NCBI GenBank assembly: GCA_965279075.1
Contig: CBDIHI010000010.1
Span: 434,001 to 498,000, forward strand
Source: SZAS-79 sp965279075
GTDB taxonomy: Bacteria; Pseudomonadota; Gammaproteobacteria; Burkholderiales; SG8-39
Direction of reading: 5' to 3'
Length of the DNA stretch: 64,000 nucleotides
The notes under the pieces were generated by a model, which saw only the letters and a list, made by a program, of their open reading frames with translations, was not told the DNA's origin and made no database searches. How positions within the stretch are numbered: the stretch's first letter is position 1; each line of letters starts with the position of its first letter. Shown here in pieces: positions 26,057 through 34,521 of this stretch. A program made the position numbers and the translations under genes.

Positions 26057-26701
26057 ATGACTTCATGGGAGATTCAAGGCAGCGAGCTGGTTAACTGCAA
26101 TTGTGCTTACGGCTGCCCCTGTCAGTTCAATGCCCTGCCCACGCACGGGAACTGTAAAGCGATGGGCGCGATTGCGATCGATAAAGGCCATTACGGGGAC
26201 GTGCGGCTGGATGGTCTGAAGGTAGCGTTCGTGTTTAGTTGGCCACGTGCGATTCACGAAGGTAAGGGCCAATGCCAGCCGATCGTCGATATCAAGGCGA
26301 GCGCCGAGCAGCGCGAAGCGCTTTTGAAGATCATGACCGGACAAGACACCGAGCCGTTTGCCACGATGTTCGCGGTGTTCGCCACAACGCTCGAGAAGGC
26401 TTTCGATCCGATTTTCACGAAGATCGAGTATTCGGTCGACGTCGATGCCCGTCGCGGGAAAGTTCGGGCCGAGGGCGTGTTCGAACTCGATGGTGAGCCG
26501 ATTAAAAATCCGGTCTCCGGACAAGAGTCCCGGAGCCGCATCGATCTGCCCAACGGTTTCGAGTATGAAATTGCTGAAATGGGTTCGGCCTCAAGCCATT
26601 CGCAGGGAAATCTGGCCTTCGAACTCAAGAACAGCTACGCGCAGTTCGCGCGCCTGCACATGAACGGTAAGGGCCTGATCCGGCACCGCGCCGCCGCTTG
26701 A
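26057..26701 (+). CDS. DUF1326 domain protein
   Basis: 214 residues if the ATG at 26057 is used. That start sits 7 nt after AGGAG; the ATG at 26051 is too close to it. The N-terminal cysteine cluster CNCAYGCPCQFNA is the DUF1326 hallmark and suggests metal or thiol chemistry. Function is not established. Its stop overlaps the TTG start of the DUF2182 gene. From memory the two families are frequent neighbours, and they probably form one system. Confidence 0.85.
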   Translation: MTSWEIQGSELVNCNCAYGCPCQFNALPTHGNCKAMGAIAIDKGHYGDVRLDGLKVAFVFSWPRAIHEGKGQCQPIVDIKASAEQREALLKIMTGQDTEPFATMFAVFATTLEKAFDPIFTKIEYSVDVDARRGKVRAEGVFELDGEPIKNPVSGQESRSRIDLPNGFEYEIAEMGSASSHSQGNLAFELKNSYAQFARLHMNGKGLIRHRAAA

Positions 26702-27489
26702 TCGGAATCGACGACATCCTGCGACGGGAACGGGCGGTCACCGCAGCCGGTCTCGCCGCAGTGGCCGCGCTCGCTTGGATCTATGTCTGGCAGGGCGCGG
26801 GCATGGGAATGAGCGCGATCGACATGACCACGCTCAGCCTGTTCCCTCACCGGCAAGCGGACGTCGGCGGCGAAATGGATGCCTCCTGGCCGATTGTCGT
26901 AGCGATGTGGTGGGTGATGATGATCGCGATGATGACGCCAAGCGCGGCACCGCTGGTCCTTCTCTATGGGAGGGTGCTGCGCCGCCACGCGGCGCAAGTC
27001 ACCAGTCCTTACATTTCTTCGCTATTTCTTTTTGCAGGGTACCTGGTCGCTTGGCTCGTGTTCTCGTTCGCGGCGGCGGCACTTCAGGAAGCGCTGCAGC
27101 CGGCAGGCCTACTCTCCGGCATGATGCTGTGGTCGAAAAGTGCGGTGCTCTCGGCAGCCGTGCTCGCCATGGCCGGGCTCTACCAGTTCTCGGCTCTCAA
27201 GCACGCGTGCCTCATGCAATGCCGCAGCCCGGTGCGGTTTCTGACTGCGCACTGGCGGTCCGGACTTTCGGGGAGTTTTCTGCTTGGCGTACGCCATGGC
27301 GCGTATTGCGTGGGGTGCTGCTGGTCCTTGATGGCGCTGCTTTTCGTGGGAGGCGTCATGAATCTTGCTTGGATCTCCATACTGGCGGTCCTTGTGCTTG
27401 TGGAAAAGGTTCTTCCCGCCGGGGCTGCCATCGGAAAATTTACCGGAGGACTGCTATTACTCTGGGCCGTTGCGACGTTGTTCGTGTAG
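26698..27489 (+). CDS. DUF2182 integral membrane protein
   Basis: 263 residues with about six membrane helices and the DUF2182 signature MWWVMMIAMMTPSAAPLVLL, plus a later CVGCCWSLMAL. The Met/Cys-rich helices suggest metal binding or transport, which is not proven. It starts at a TTG overlapping the DUF1326 stop by 4 nt, indicating translational coupling. Confidence 0.85.
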   Translation: MIGIDDILRRERAVTAAGLAAVAALAWIYVWQGAGMGMSAIDMTTLSLFPHRQADVGGEMDASWPIVVAMWWVMMIAMMTPSAAPLVLLYGRVLRRHAAQVTSPYISSLFLFAGYLVAWLVFSFAAAALQEALQPAGLLSGMMLWSKSAVLSAAVLAMAGLYQFSALKHACLMQCRSPVRFLTAHWRSGLSGSFLLGVRHGAYCVGCCWSLMALLFVGGVMNLAWISILAVLVLVEKVLPAGAAIGKFTGGLLLLWAVATLFV

Positions 27490-27520
27490 CCCTGGCTGCC
27501 CCGCAGCTGAATCGCCGGTC

Positions 27521-27560
27521 TACGACCGGCTGCTTCTGGCCGATAGCGGACATCTGAGCG
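27521..27560 (+). repeat. Imperfect palindromic repeat, copy 3 (diverged)
   Basis: Contains CTTCTGGCCGATAGCGGACA, aligned with the core of copies 1 and 2. It lies just after the DUF2182 gene, so the cyclase-DUF1326-DUF2182 block has a copy at each end and one in the middle. Confidence 0.5.
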
Positions 27561-27662
27561 GGCACTTCAGTGGTTTGGCTCGTTCAGAAATACCGTTATC
27601 AACCAGTGCCCATTTTTGCCCGGTTCGGGGAGCCGAGCCGAATCCGGACCCGAACCCAGAAC

Positions 27663-28154
27663 CTAGCCGCCCTTCAACCCCGCCGCCCGGATCACATGCC
27701 CGACCTGCCAGGGCCGCGGCAGCACCGCATGCGCGGCTCTAATTTCCGCCAGCCGCCCAAGCAGTTCCTCGGGCATCGGCGCTGTCCGCCGCGTAGCCAT
27801 CGACACGTGCGAGGACAGCGACTCCTGCGACGCAGCAAGGTAGCCCTCGCTGCCGTGGAACATCTCCTGGTAGAAATGAATGCGCTTGGCGTCGAAGTCC
27901 AGCAGGCGAGCCTCGAACCGCAGCGGATCGCCGGACTTCACTTCGCGCAGGAAGTTGCCGTGCGTCTCCAGCGCGAAGGTCGTGGACCCGTGGCGCTGGC
28001 GGAACTCTTGCGTGAGGCCCAGGAAGTCAAAAAACGCGTCGGCGGCCAGGTCGAAAACGACCTGGTAGTAGCCGACGTTCATGTGGCCGTTGTAGTCGAT
28101 CCACTCGGGCCGGACGACGTCGCGGGCCCCGTCGAAAGGGGTGGGGATGCTCAT
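27663..28154 (-). CDS. Hot-dog fold acyl-CoA thioesterase
   Basis: 163 residues from the ATG at 28154 (GGAG 8 nt upstream). The hot-dog motif DYNGHMNVGYY (about 19-29) with the following helix, and FALETHGNFLREVKSGDPL, match 4-hydroxybenzoyl-CoA-type thioesterases. Some close relatives act on betainyl-CoA in carnitine breakdown, but the substrate here is not evident. Divergent from the C45 acyltransferase gene with 66 bp between starts. Confidence 0.85.
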   Translation of the reverse strand: MSIPTPFDGARDVVRPEWIDYNGHMNVGYYQVVFDLAADAFFDFLGLTQEFRQRHGSTTFALETHGNFLREVKSGDPLRFEARLLDFDAKRIHFYQEMFHGSEGYLAASQESLSSHVSMATRRTAPMPEELLGRLAEIRAAHAVLPRPWQVGHVIRAAGLKGG

Positions 28155-28220
28155 CTGCGTACTCCGGGTCGGGTTTTGCCGGGGCGCATCTTGCCACGCC
28201 GGCTGGATTAGAATGAGGGC

Positions 28221-29363
28221 ATGTTCCCGATCATTGAACTCAAAGGCAATGCCGGCAAGCGCGGCAAGACCCACGGCAGCAAGGCGCGCAAGCGCATCGA
28301 GCTGTCCATCGCCACCTACGCAAGGCTCTTCGCCTACTGCGGCATCGACTGGCAGGGCGCGCAGAAGCTGGGTGCCGGCTACCGGGACCTGATCGGCGCA
28401 CTGGACCCGGCGCTGCTCGAGGAAATCGAAGGCATCGCCGAAGGCTCCGGCCGGCACGTGGACGAGATCCTCGCGCTCAACACCCGCACCGAGATCCTGC
28501 CGCCGAGCTACCCGGGCGTGCCCAGCGGCGACTGGAAGCGTATCGCCGCGGAGAACGTCGCGGCCGGGGTCCCCGACTGGGGCGAATGCACGTCGATCGC
28601 CGTGAAGCCGGCCGAGAGCACGACCGGCACCACGCTGCTCGCCCAGAACTGGGATTGGCTGGGTACCCAGCGCGAAGCGCTGGTGCTGCTGCGCTGTGCG
28701 CTGCCGGGCGGGGCCTCGGTGCTGACGCTGACCGAGGCGGGGATGCTCGCCAAGATCGGCCTGAACGGCCACGGCTTCGGCGTCTGCCTCAACATCCTGC
28801 GCTCGAAGGACGACGGCTCGAAGCCGGGCGTGCCGGTCCATGTGCTGCTGCGCGCGCTGCTCGATCGCGAAAGCGTTGAAGATGCGGTGGCGTTTGCTTC
28901 CAAGTTGTCGTTCGGCGCCTCGTCGAACGTCTTGTGTGCCGATGCGTCGGGCGACACTGCGGCGCTGGAGTTCTCCCCGCGCGGGCTCGAAGTCGTCCGC
29001 GGCGCCGGGGCGGCCCTGTGCCATACGAACCACTTCGTCGCGCCCGAATCGGCGATGCATCAGGCTTCCCTCGCGCCCAGCCTGTCGACCTTCCAGCGGC
29101 TGACGCGGGTCGAAGGGCTGGTGAAAGCCCAGCGCGGCCAGTTCGCGCCGGAAGACCTGCAACGCATGCTGCGTGACGAGTCGGCCGGCTTCCTGTCGAT
29201 CTGCCGCCGTCCGGACCCGTCGTTCCCGCGGGAGGCGCGCGTCGAAACGGTCGCTTCCGTGGTCATGGACCTCGGCGCGCGGGTCATGCAGGTCGCGCCG
29301 GATGTGCCTTCGCTCACTCGCTACGAGCCGGTGGCGCTGGCGGCGGAGCCGGTCCCGGCCTAG
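28221..29363 (+). CDS. C45-family autoproteolytic acyltransferase/hydrolase
   Basis: 380 residues resembling isopenicillin-N acyltransferase-like Ntn hydrolases. The predicted nucleophile is Cys123 in DWGECTSIAV, preceded by the LNTRTEIL segment and followed by LAQNWDW. In this family the precursor cleaves itself before the Cys. The N-terminal part (1-122) would become the alpha chain. Acyl substrate unknown. Divergent from a thioesterase, which hints at acyl-CoA or amide chemistry. Confidence 0.85.
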   Translation: MFPIIELKGNAGKRGKTHGSKARKRIELSIATYARLFAYCGIDWQGAQKLGAGYRDLIGALDPALLEEIEGIAEGSGRHVDEILALNTRTEILPPSYPGVPSGDWKRIAAENVAAGVPDWGECTSIAVKPAESTTGTTLLAQNWDWLGTQREALVLLRCALPGGASVLTLTEAGMLAKIGLNGHGFGVCLNILRSKDDGSKPGVPVHVLLRALLDRESVEDAVAFASKLSFGASSNVLCADASGDTAALEFSPRGLEVVRGAGAALCHTNHFVAPESAMHQASLAPSLSTFQRLTRVEGLVKAQRGQFAPEDLQRMLRDESAGFLSICRRPDPSFPREARVETVASVVMDLGARVMQVAPDVPSLTRYEPVALAAEPVPA

Positions 29364-29378
29364 GGAAAGTCAAAGATT

Positions 29379-29400
29379 CAGTCCTTAAAGCCGAGGACTG
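29379..29400. repeat. Perfect 7-bp inverted repeat between convergent genes
   Basis: CAGTCCT, an 8-nt loop, then AGGACTG, placed between the stops of the C45 gene and the FMN reductase gene. There is no T-run on either side, so it is not a classical intrinsic terminator. It could protect 3' ends or assist termination. Confidence 0.45.
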
Positions 29401-29439
29401 GGGCGGTCTACATGTCAGTCTGCGTTCCTGTTTTGGCAA

Positions 29440-30024
29440 TCATCCAGGATTGAGGGCCGCGCTCGCATGCACCAGCTTCGCACAAAGCGAAGCGACGATC
29501 GCCGGCTGCTTCGGGTCCTTCAGCGAGCCGTCCGTGTCGAATGCTTCGTGCGCCCGGCCGAGCGCGAACTGTCCCGGCAGTACCACCACGCCCAGCGTCT
29601 CCAGGATCGCCCGCAGGTGCACAAGTCCGCGCAGGCCGCCGAGCGCGCCGGGGGAGGCGCCCATCAGGCAGGCAACCTTGTTCGCGTAAGGCACGAGGCC
29701 GCTTTGGTCGCCGTCCTGGCGCGAGATCCAGTCGAGCGTGTTCTTCAGAAGCGCCGAGACGGAGGCGTTGTTCTCGGGCGAAACGATGAGCAGCGCCTGG
29801 TGCTCGATGAAGAGCGCCTTCAGCTTCCTTGCGTTGTCGGGGACGCCTTCCTTGGCCTCGAGGTCGCCGCGGTAGAGCGGCATCGGGTAGTCGTCGAGGT
29901 CGAGCAGGGTTGCCGTGCCGCCGGCGGCGTCGACCGCCGCCGCAGCGACGCGGGCCAGTTTCTTGTTCAAGGAGCCCTTGCGGGCGCTGCCGGCGAAGAC
30001 CAGTACCTTCACTTGGGTGGCCAT
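29440..30024 (-). CDS. NADPH-dependent FMN reductase
   Basis: 194 residues of the flavodoxin-like FMN reductase family. It has the phosphate-binding loop FAGSARKGSLNKKL (about 10-23), SPENNASVSALLKN and CLMGASPGALGG. GGAGG lies before the ATG. Such enzymes supply reduced FMN or reduce quinones and chromate. It is a single gene between the C45 gene and the EamA transporter gene. Confidence 0.88.
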   Translation of the reverse strand: MATQVKVLVFAGSARKGSLNKKLARVAAAAVDAAGGTATLLDLDDYPMPLYRGDLEAKEGVPDNARKLKALFIEHQALLIVSPENNASVSALLKNTLDWISRQDGDQSGLVPYANKVACLMGASPGALGGLRGLVHLRAILETLGVVVLPGQFALGRAHEAFDTDGSLKDPKQPAIVASLCAKLVHASAALNPG

Positions 30025-30062
30025 GATTCCTCCAGGATAATTCGACTCTGACCCCGATTAAA

Positions 30063-30911
30063 TCAGCGCTTGAGCTGGAACGCGCAGAGCGCGGCGATCA
30101 TGATGGCGGCGCCCAGCGCCTGCAACGGTCCCATGCTCTCGCCGAGCAGCAGCATGCTCAGCACGGTCGACACCACGGGTTCGAGGTTCATCGTCAGGGC
30201 CGTGCGGAAGGGTCCGATGCGCGCGGTGGAGGCGAACAGCGCGAGGATCGCCACCGTGGTCGCGACGCTTGCGCCGAGGAATCCCGCCCACCCGGCGCCG
30301 GTCTGCGGAAGGTTCCAGGTGAGCGTCGCGAGGCACGCCAGCGCCAGCACTGCCGTGGAGGACAGCATCGAATACCCGCTCGTCAGCCGGGAGTCGGCGC
30401 CCGAGAGTGAGTGCCGAGTGACCAGCAGCATGACCGTGCGGCAGCAGGCCCCGGCGAAAGCGTAGGCGAGGCCGGCGAAGGCGAGGTCCCCGTGATGCGC
30501 GCCTATCATCAGCGCGAGCCCGCCGAACGCGACGAGAGCCGCGAGCGCACCACGCCACGTGAGCTTGTCGAGGCCGGTGACGGCGCCGCCGATGCCGGTA
30601 AGGATCGGGTAGACGAAATAGGCGAGCACGGCGATCGGCACGGGGATGGCCTCGATGGCCTTGAAGACGCAGTAGACGTTGGCCGCGAACAGCACGCCGA
30701 GGCCGTAGGCCACGGTCCTCTCGCGCGGCGCGTGGGCGCGGGCGGCCGGCGAGAAGTGCAGCCAGCCCCATACGAACGCTATCCCGACGAACCCGCGAAA
30801 AGTGATCAGCGTCAGCACGTCGGCACCCGAAGAAAACGCGATCTTGCCGAAGACATTCGACGAACCGAACGCGAGTGCCGCGATGATTCCCGGCAGCAAG
30901 TCCGCCAGCAT
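30063..30911 (-). CDS. EamA/DMT-family transporter
   Basis: 282 residues with ten hydrophobic helices in two EamA repeats (starting GIIAALAFGSSNVFGKIAF; second repeat around 140-280). Drug/metabolite exporters of this type move amino acids or related metabolites. The start codon shares a base with the hyuB stop (TGATG), so it is the distal gene of the hydantoinase-B transcript and may move its substrate or product. Confidence 0.88.
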   Translation of the reverse strand: MLADLLPGIIAALAFGSSNVFGKIAFSSGADVLTLITFRGFVGIAFVWGWLHFSPAARAHAPRERTVAYGLGVLFAANVYCVFKAIEAIPVPIAVLAYFVYPILTGIGGAVTGLDKLTWRGALAALVAFGGLALMIGAHHGDLAFAGLAYAFAGACCRTVMLLVTRHSLSGADSRLTSGYSMLSSTAVLALACLATLTWNLPQTGAGWAGFLGASVATTVAILALFASTARIGPFRTALTMNLEPVVSTVLSMLLLGESMGPLQALGAAIMIAALCAFQLKR

Positions 30912-32653
30912 CAGCGCGCGCGCAGGCGTGCGGTCGCGTCAGGGTCGACCGCCCCATTGGCGAGCTTCACGCCGTACAGCTTTTCTGCTTGTGCTGGCGT
31001 GTAGTAGCCGCGCGCCACGTCCTTCGCCACCTTGCCCGGGTCGCGCTTGTACGGGTCGCCGTAGCCGCCGCCGCCCGGGGTGGACACCCGGATGCGGTCG
31101 CCGGGCTCGAGCTGGATGTCCTGATCTTTAGAGAGATGCGGCGGGCGGTATTCGACGCCGTGCTGGTCGATCGCCACCGTGTTCACGCCGCCGTCCGAGC
31201 CGCCCAGCGCGCCCTGCGGGCCGACGCGGCCGTGGTCCATGACCATGGAGGCGCGCGCGTCGCCGCGCCGCAGCCGGATCGTGTAGTTGACGCCCATGCC
31301 GCCGCGCTGCTCGCCTGCGCCGCCCGAACCTTCGTGCAGCGAGTACTCCTCGAACAGGATCGGGTAGTACTGCTCCATGACCTCCAGCGGCGGGGTCTTG
31401 GAGATGCCGATGGTCGAGCAGCCGTTGGAGATCCCGTCGCCCGAGGGACTGCCGCCGTAGCCGCCGCCCGAGATCACGTACATCACGTAGTTGCGGTTGC
31501 GCTGCGGGTCGCGGCCGCCGACGGCTAGGTTGCCGGAACTGCCGGCCGGCGCGGCGAAGAGGCGCTCGGGGATCGCATGCGTGAGCGCGGAGAACACGGC
31601 TTCCGCGATCCGCTGGCTGACCTCGGCCGCGCAGCCCGAGACGGGGCGCGGATAGCGCGCGTAAAGGAACGTGCCCTCCGGGTCCGTGATGTGCAGCGGC
31701 TCGAAAGTACCCGCGTTGATGGGCACCTCGGGGAAGATGTGCTTCATCGCGAGGTAGATCGAGGACTTCGTCGTCGCGATCACCGAGTTCATCGGGCCCG
31801 CGCAGGGCGGGGAGGACCCGGCCATGTCGAACTCGAGCTCCGTGCCTGTCTTGGTCACGGCCATGCGGATCGTCAGCGGCGCGTCCACCACGCCGTCCGA
31901 GTCGACGATGGCCTCGCCTTCGTAGCGACCGTCGGGGATCGTGGCGATCTTGGCGCGCATCTGCTGCGCGGCGCGCTTCCTCAGCTCCGCGATCGCTTCC
32001 TCCACCGTATCGGCGCCGTAGCGGTCGATCAACGCTTCGAGGCGCTTCTCGCCGATCGACAGCGCAGCGGCTTGCGCCTTGATGTCGCCGATCCGCTGGT
32101 CGGCGATGCGGATGTTGGAAAGGATGATCGACAGGATCTCCTGGTCGAGCACGTCCTTCTTGTAGAGCTTCACCGGCGGCAGCCGCAGGCCTTCCTGCTC
32201 GGATTCCGTGGCGTGCGCCGAAAAGCCGCCCGGCACCATGCCGCCGGTGTCGGGCCAGTGGCCCGTGTTGGCCAGCCACGCGAACACCTTGCCCTTGTAG
32301 AAGAACGGCTTCACGAACTTCACGTCCATCAGGTGGGTGCCGCCGAGGTACGGGTCGTTGACGATGAACACGTCACCCGGGTCGACGGCCCACTTGTTGT
32401 CGCGCACGCGCTCGATCACGGCGCGCGTGGAGAACTGCATCGTGCCGACGAATACCGGCAGGCCGAGCTCGCCCTGAGCGATCAGCGAGCCATCCTCCTT
32501 GGAGTAGATGCCGTCGGAGCGGTCCATGGCCTCCGAGATCACGGGCGAGAACGCGGCCCGGCAGAACGCCAGGTCCATCTCGTTGCAGACCTGCTGCAGG
32601 CCGTTCTGGATGACGGCCAGGGTGATGGGATCTATTCTCAGTTGTCCGCTCAT
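30911..32653 (-). CDS. hyuB: Hydantoinase B/oxoprolinase family protein
   Basis: 580 residues from the ATG at 32653 (AGGGAG 9 nt upstream); the longer frame to 32857 is antisense to the diguanylate cyclase gene. It starts with the family opening DPITLAVIQNGLQQVCNEMD and holds FIVNDPYLGGTHLMD and GSGGAGEQRGGMGV. With HyuA it forms an ATP-dependent amidase that opens hydantoin or oxoproline rings. Unusually it is separated from hyuA by a convergent gene and the antiparallel diguanylate cyclase gene. Confidence 0.92.
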   Translation of the reverse strand: MSGQLRIDPITLAVIQNGLQQVCNEMDLAFCRAAFSPVISEAMDRSDGIYSKEDGSLIAQGELGLPVFVGTMQFSTRAVIERVRDNKWAVDPGDVFIVNDPYLGGTHLMDVKFVKPFFYKGKVFAWLANTGHWPDTGGMVPGGFSAHATESEQEGLRLPPVKLYKKDVLDQEILSIILSNIRIADQRIGDIKAQAAALSIGEKRLEALIDRYGADTVEEAIAELRKRAAQQMRAKIATIPDGRYEGEAIVDSDGVVDAPLTIRMAVTKTGTELEFDMAGSSPPCAGPMNSVIATTKSSIYLAMKHIFPEVPINAGTFEPLHITDPEGTFLYARYPRPVSGCAAEVSQRIAEAVFSALTHAIPERLFAAPAGSSGNLAVGGRDPQRNRNYVMYVISGGGYGGSPSGDGISNGCSTIGISKTPPLEVMEQYYPILFEEYSLHEGSGGAGEQRGGMGVNYTIRLRRGDARASMVMDHGRVGPQGALGGSDGGVNTVAIDQHGVEYRPPHLSKDQDIQLEPGDRIRVSTPGGGGYGDPYKRDPGKVAKDVARGYYTPAQAEKLYGVKLANGAVDPDATARLRAR

Positions 32654-32729
32654 TGCTCTACTCCCTGGCCCTCGGCCGTTCGCCGGCGGCTTGAGGACGG
32701 CGCGATTCCGGGCGATGATGCGCGCGGCC

Positions 32730-33929
32730 ATGGATACGCGCACCGTCATCATCGTCGTGCTGGCGCAGGTCTCCCTGCTCGGCGCCCTCGCGATCGTATT
32801 CGGCGCGCGCAAGGGGGCGACGCGCGCGGTCAGCATGTGGGGCGCGGGGTTGCTCATGGTCGCGGCGGGCTACGGTGGCATCGCCATGCGCGATGTTCTG
32901 CCCAACCTCCTGTCCATCACCATCGCCAATACGCTGCTGATGGCCGCGAACCTGATGTTCTTCCGGGCGGTCCGCATCTTCCTGGGCAAGCCCCTGCACG
33001 ATCCCTTCGGGTTGGCCGTGCTCGCCGCCACCGCGGTGATGATGTTCGTCTTCTCCGAGATCGTCCCCAACCTGCAGGCGCGCATCCTGTTCATCTCGGC
33101 GGTCAGCGTGGTGCTGTTCGCGCGCAATGCGCTCGAATTGCGAACCGAGGTCCCGCCGGAAGTCCGCTCCTCGCACACTTTCATGCAGGTCGTGTACTGG
33201 TTCGTCGCGGTGGTGGTGGCGGTCCGCTTCTGCGCGACGCTCTACATGCCCGCCGGCGGGCTGCTGGCGCCCAGTGTCCCGCAAAGCGCGTTCTTCCTCG
33301 TCGTGCTGCTGGTCTGCACCGCGGGCACCTTCGGTAATTTCTGGATGGAGGTGCAGCACCTGCACCTCGAGCTGGCCCGGCAGGCCGCGCGCGACTCCCT
33401 CACCGGGTTGCTGAACCGCCGATCCTTCATGGCTGAGCTGGAGCGCGAGCTGGCCCGCGCCAGGCGTGGCGGGGGCATCCTCAGCCTCGCCATGCTCGAC
33501 CTCGACCATTTCAAGGTCCTGAACGACGCGCACGGGCACCCTGCCGGGGACGAGGTATTGCGCGCGATCGCCGCGAGCATGCAGGCCAGCGTCAGGAAGC
33601 CGGACGTGCTCGGCCGGTACGGCGGCGAGGAATTCACGCTGCTGATGCCCGACACGGACGCGCAAATGGCCGTCTCCGTGTGCGAGCGCATCCGCATCGC
33701 CGTGCAGATGAGCGGGGTCGAATGGGGCGGCTCCCGCCTGTCGATCACGATTTCCGGCGGCGTTGCCGCGTTCGCGCTGAACGGCACGAGCGCGGATGCG
33801 CTGATCGCCGCCGCCGACGCGGCCTTGTACGAGGCCAAGCACGCCGGCCGCAACCGGGTGGTGCAGGCCCCCGCGAGGGTCAGCGATATTCACGCCACGC
33901 CCCCAGGATCCATTCGCAGTCCGCAGTGA
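32730..33929 (+). CDS. Membrane diguanylate cyclase (GGDEF)
   Basis: 399 residues from the ATG at 32730; ATGs at 32715 and 32718 are also possible. Residues 1-215 contain about six membrane helices of no named sensor type. The GGDEF domain starts near DSLTGLLNRR and has the active-site GGEEF. An RxxD inhibitory site (RKPD) stands five residues before GGEEF, so it should make c-di-GMP and be product-inhibited. It lies on the opposite strand between hyuB and a hyuA-linked gene, overlapping the latter's 3' end by 50 bp. Confidence 0.9.
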   Translation: MDTRTVIIVVLAQVSLLGALAIVFGARKGATRAVSMWGAGLLMVAAGYGGIAMRDVLPNLLSITIANTLLMAANLMFFRAVRIFLGKPLHDPFGLAVLAATAVMMFVFSEIVPNLQARILFISAVSVVLFARNALELRTEVPPEVRSSHTFMQVVYWFVAVVVAVRFCATLYMPAGGLLAPSVPQSAFFLVVLLVCTAGTFGNFWMEVQHLHLELARQAARDSLTGLLNRRSFMAELERELARARRGGGILSLAMLDLDHFKVLNDAHGHPAGDEVLRAIAASMQASVRKPDVLGRYGGEEFTLLMPDTDAQMAVSVCERIRIAVQMSGVEWGGSRLSITISGGVAAFALNGTSADALIAAADAALYEAKHAGRNRVVQAPARVSDIHATPPGSIRSPQ

Positions 33930-34521
33930 GCGCCTGGACGCGCTGCGCCCACTCGGTGCGGATCGCGGATTGCCACGCCGGGTGCTGCGGGACGCCTTCG
34001 TCCGCCAGGTCATACAGCGCGATGTAGCGGGGCGAACCGCTCGAGGCACGAAAGCGGCGCGCCGACAGCACCCCCGGAACCTGCAGCAGCAGCGGCAGGT
34101 GTTCGATGTCGTACCAGCGGTTGAACTCCTCCTCGTGCGCCGCCGGCACATCCCCGCAGGCGAGGAACACCGCCCTGGCGGTTTCGTCGGGCGAGCGGTT
34201 GCCGGGCACGATCTGTTCGCAGGCCCAGCGGCGGAACACCGCGGCCCTGCCCAGGCACCGCTTGCTCCAAGGCGTCTGGTTGTCGCCGACGTGCGCGAGG
34301 TAGTCCGGTGACTCGAGCACGCCGGGGGAGTTCAGTTCGTAGGTAGCAAGGTACTTGCCTTCGCCCGGCTTGCAGTCGCGCTCCCAGCGGCGCGCCGAAA
34401 GGAAACCCGGGATGGAAAGCCGCTCGCCCATGTGCTCCGAGTCGTACCAGGCGTTGAACTCCTCTTCCATGGCGGGGGGAGGCTCGGTCAGCGTGAGCAG
34501 GAGGCCCATGTTGGTTGTCAT
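33880..34521 (-). CDS. Tandem ferredoxin-fold (EthD/Dabb-like) protein
   Basis: 213 residues made of two related halves: EEEFNAWYDSEHMGERLSIP near residue 19 and EEEFNRWYDIEHLPLLLQVP near 130, each followed by G-x-LSARR. The fold is probably a fused dimer of alpha+beta barrel domains like EthD or Dabb proteins. Function unknown. Its ATG overlaps the hyuA stop by 4 nt, so it is co-translated with the hydantoinase and may handle the same substrate. Confidence 0.75.
   Translation of the reverse strand: MTTNMGLLLTLTEPPPAMEEEFNAWYDSEHMGERLSIPGFLSARRWERDCKPGEGKYLATYELNSPGVLESPDYLAHVGDNQTPWSKRCLGRAAVFRRWACEQIVPGNRSPDETARAVFLACGDVPAAHEEEFNRWYDIEHLPLLLQVPGVLSARRFRASSGSPRYIALYDLADEGVPQHPAWQSAIRTEWAQRVQALTADCEWILGAWREYR

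Noticed and set aside
30911..32857. Longer 5' extension of hyuB
   Set aside because: The extra residues are antisense to the diguanylate cyclase gene, and the ATG at 32653 has a proper ribosome binding site.
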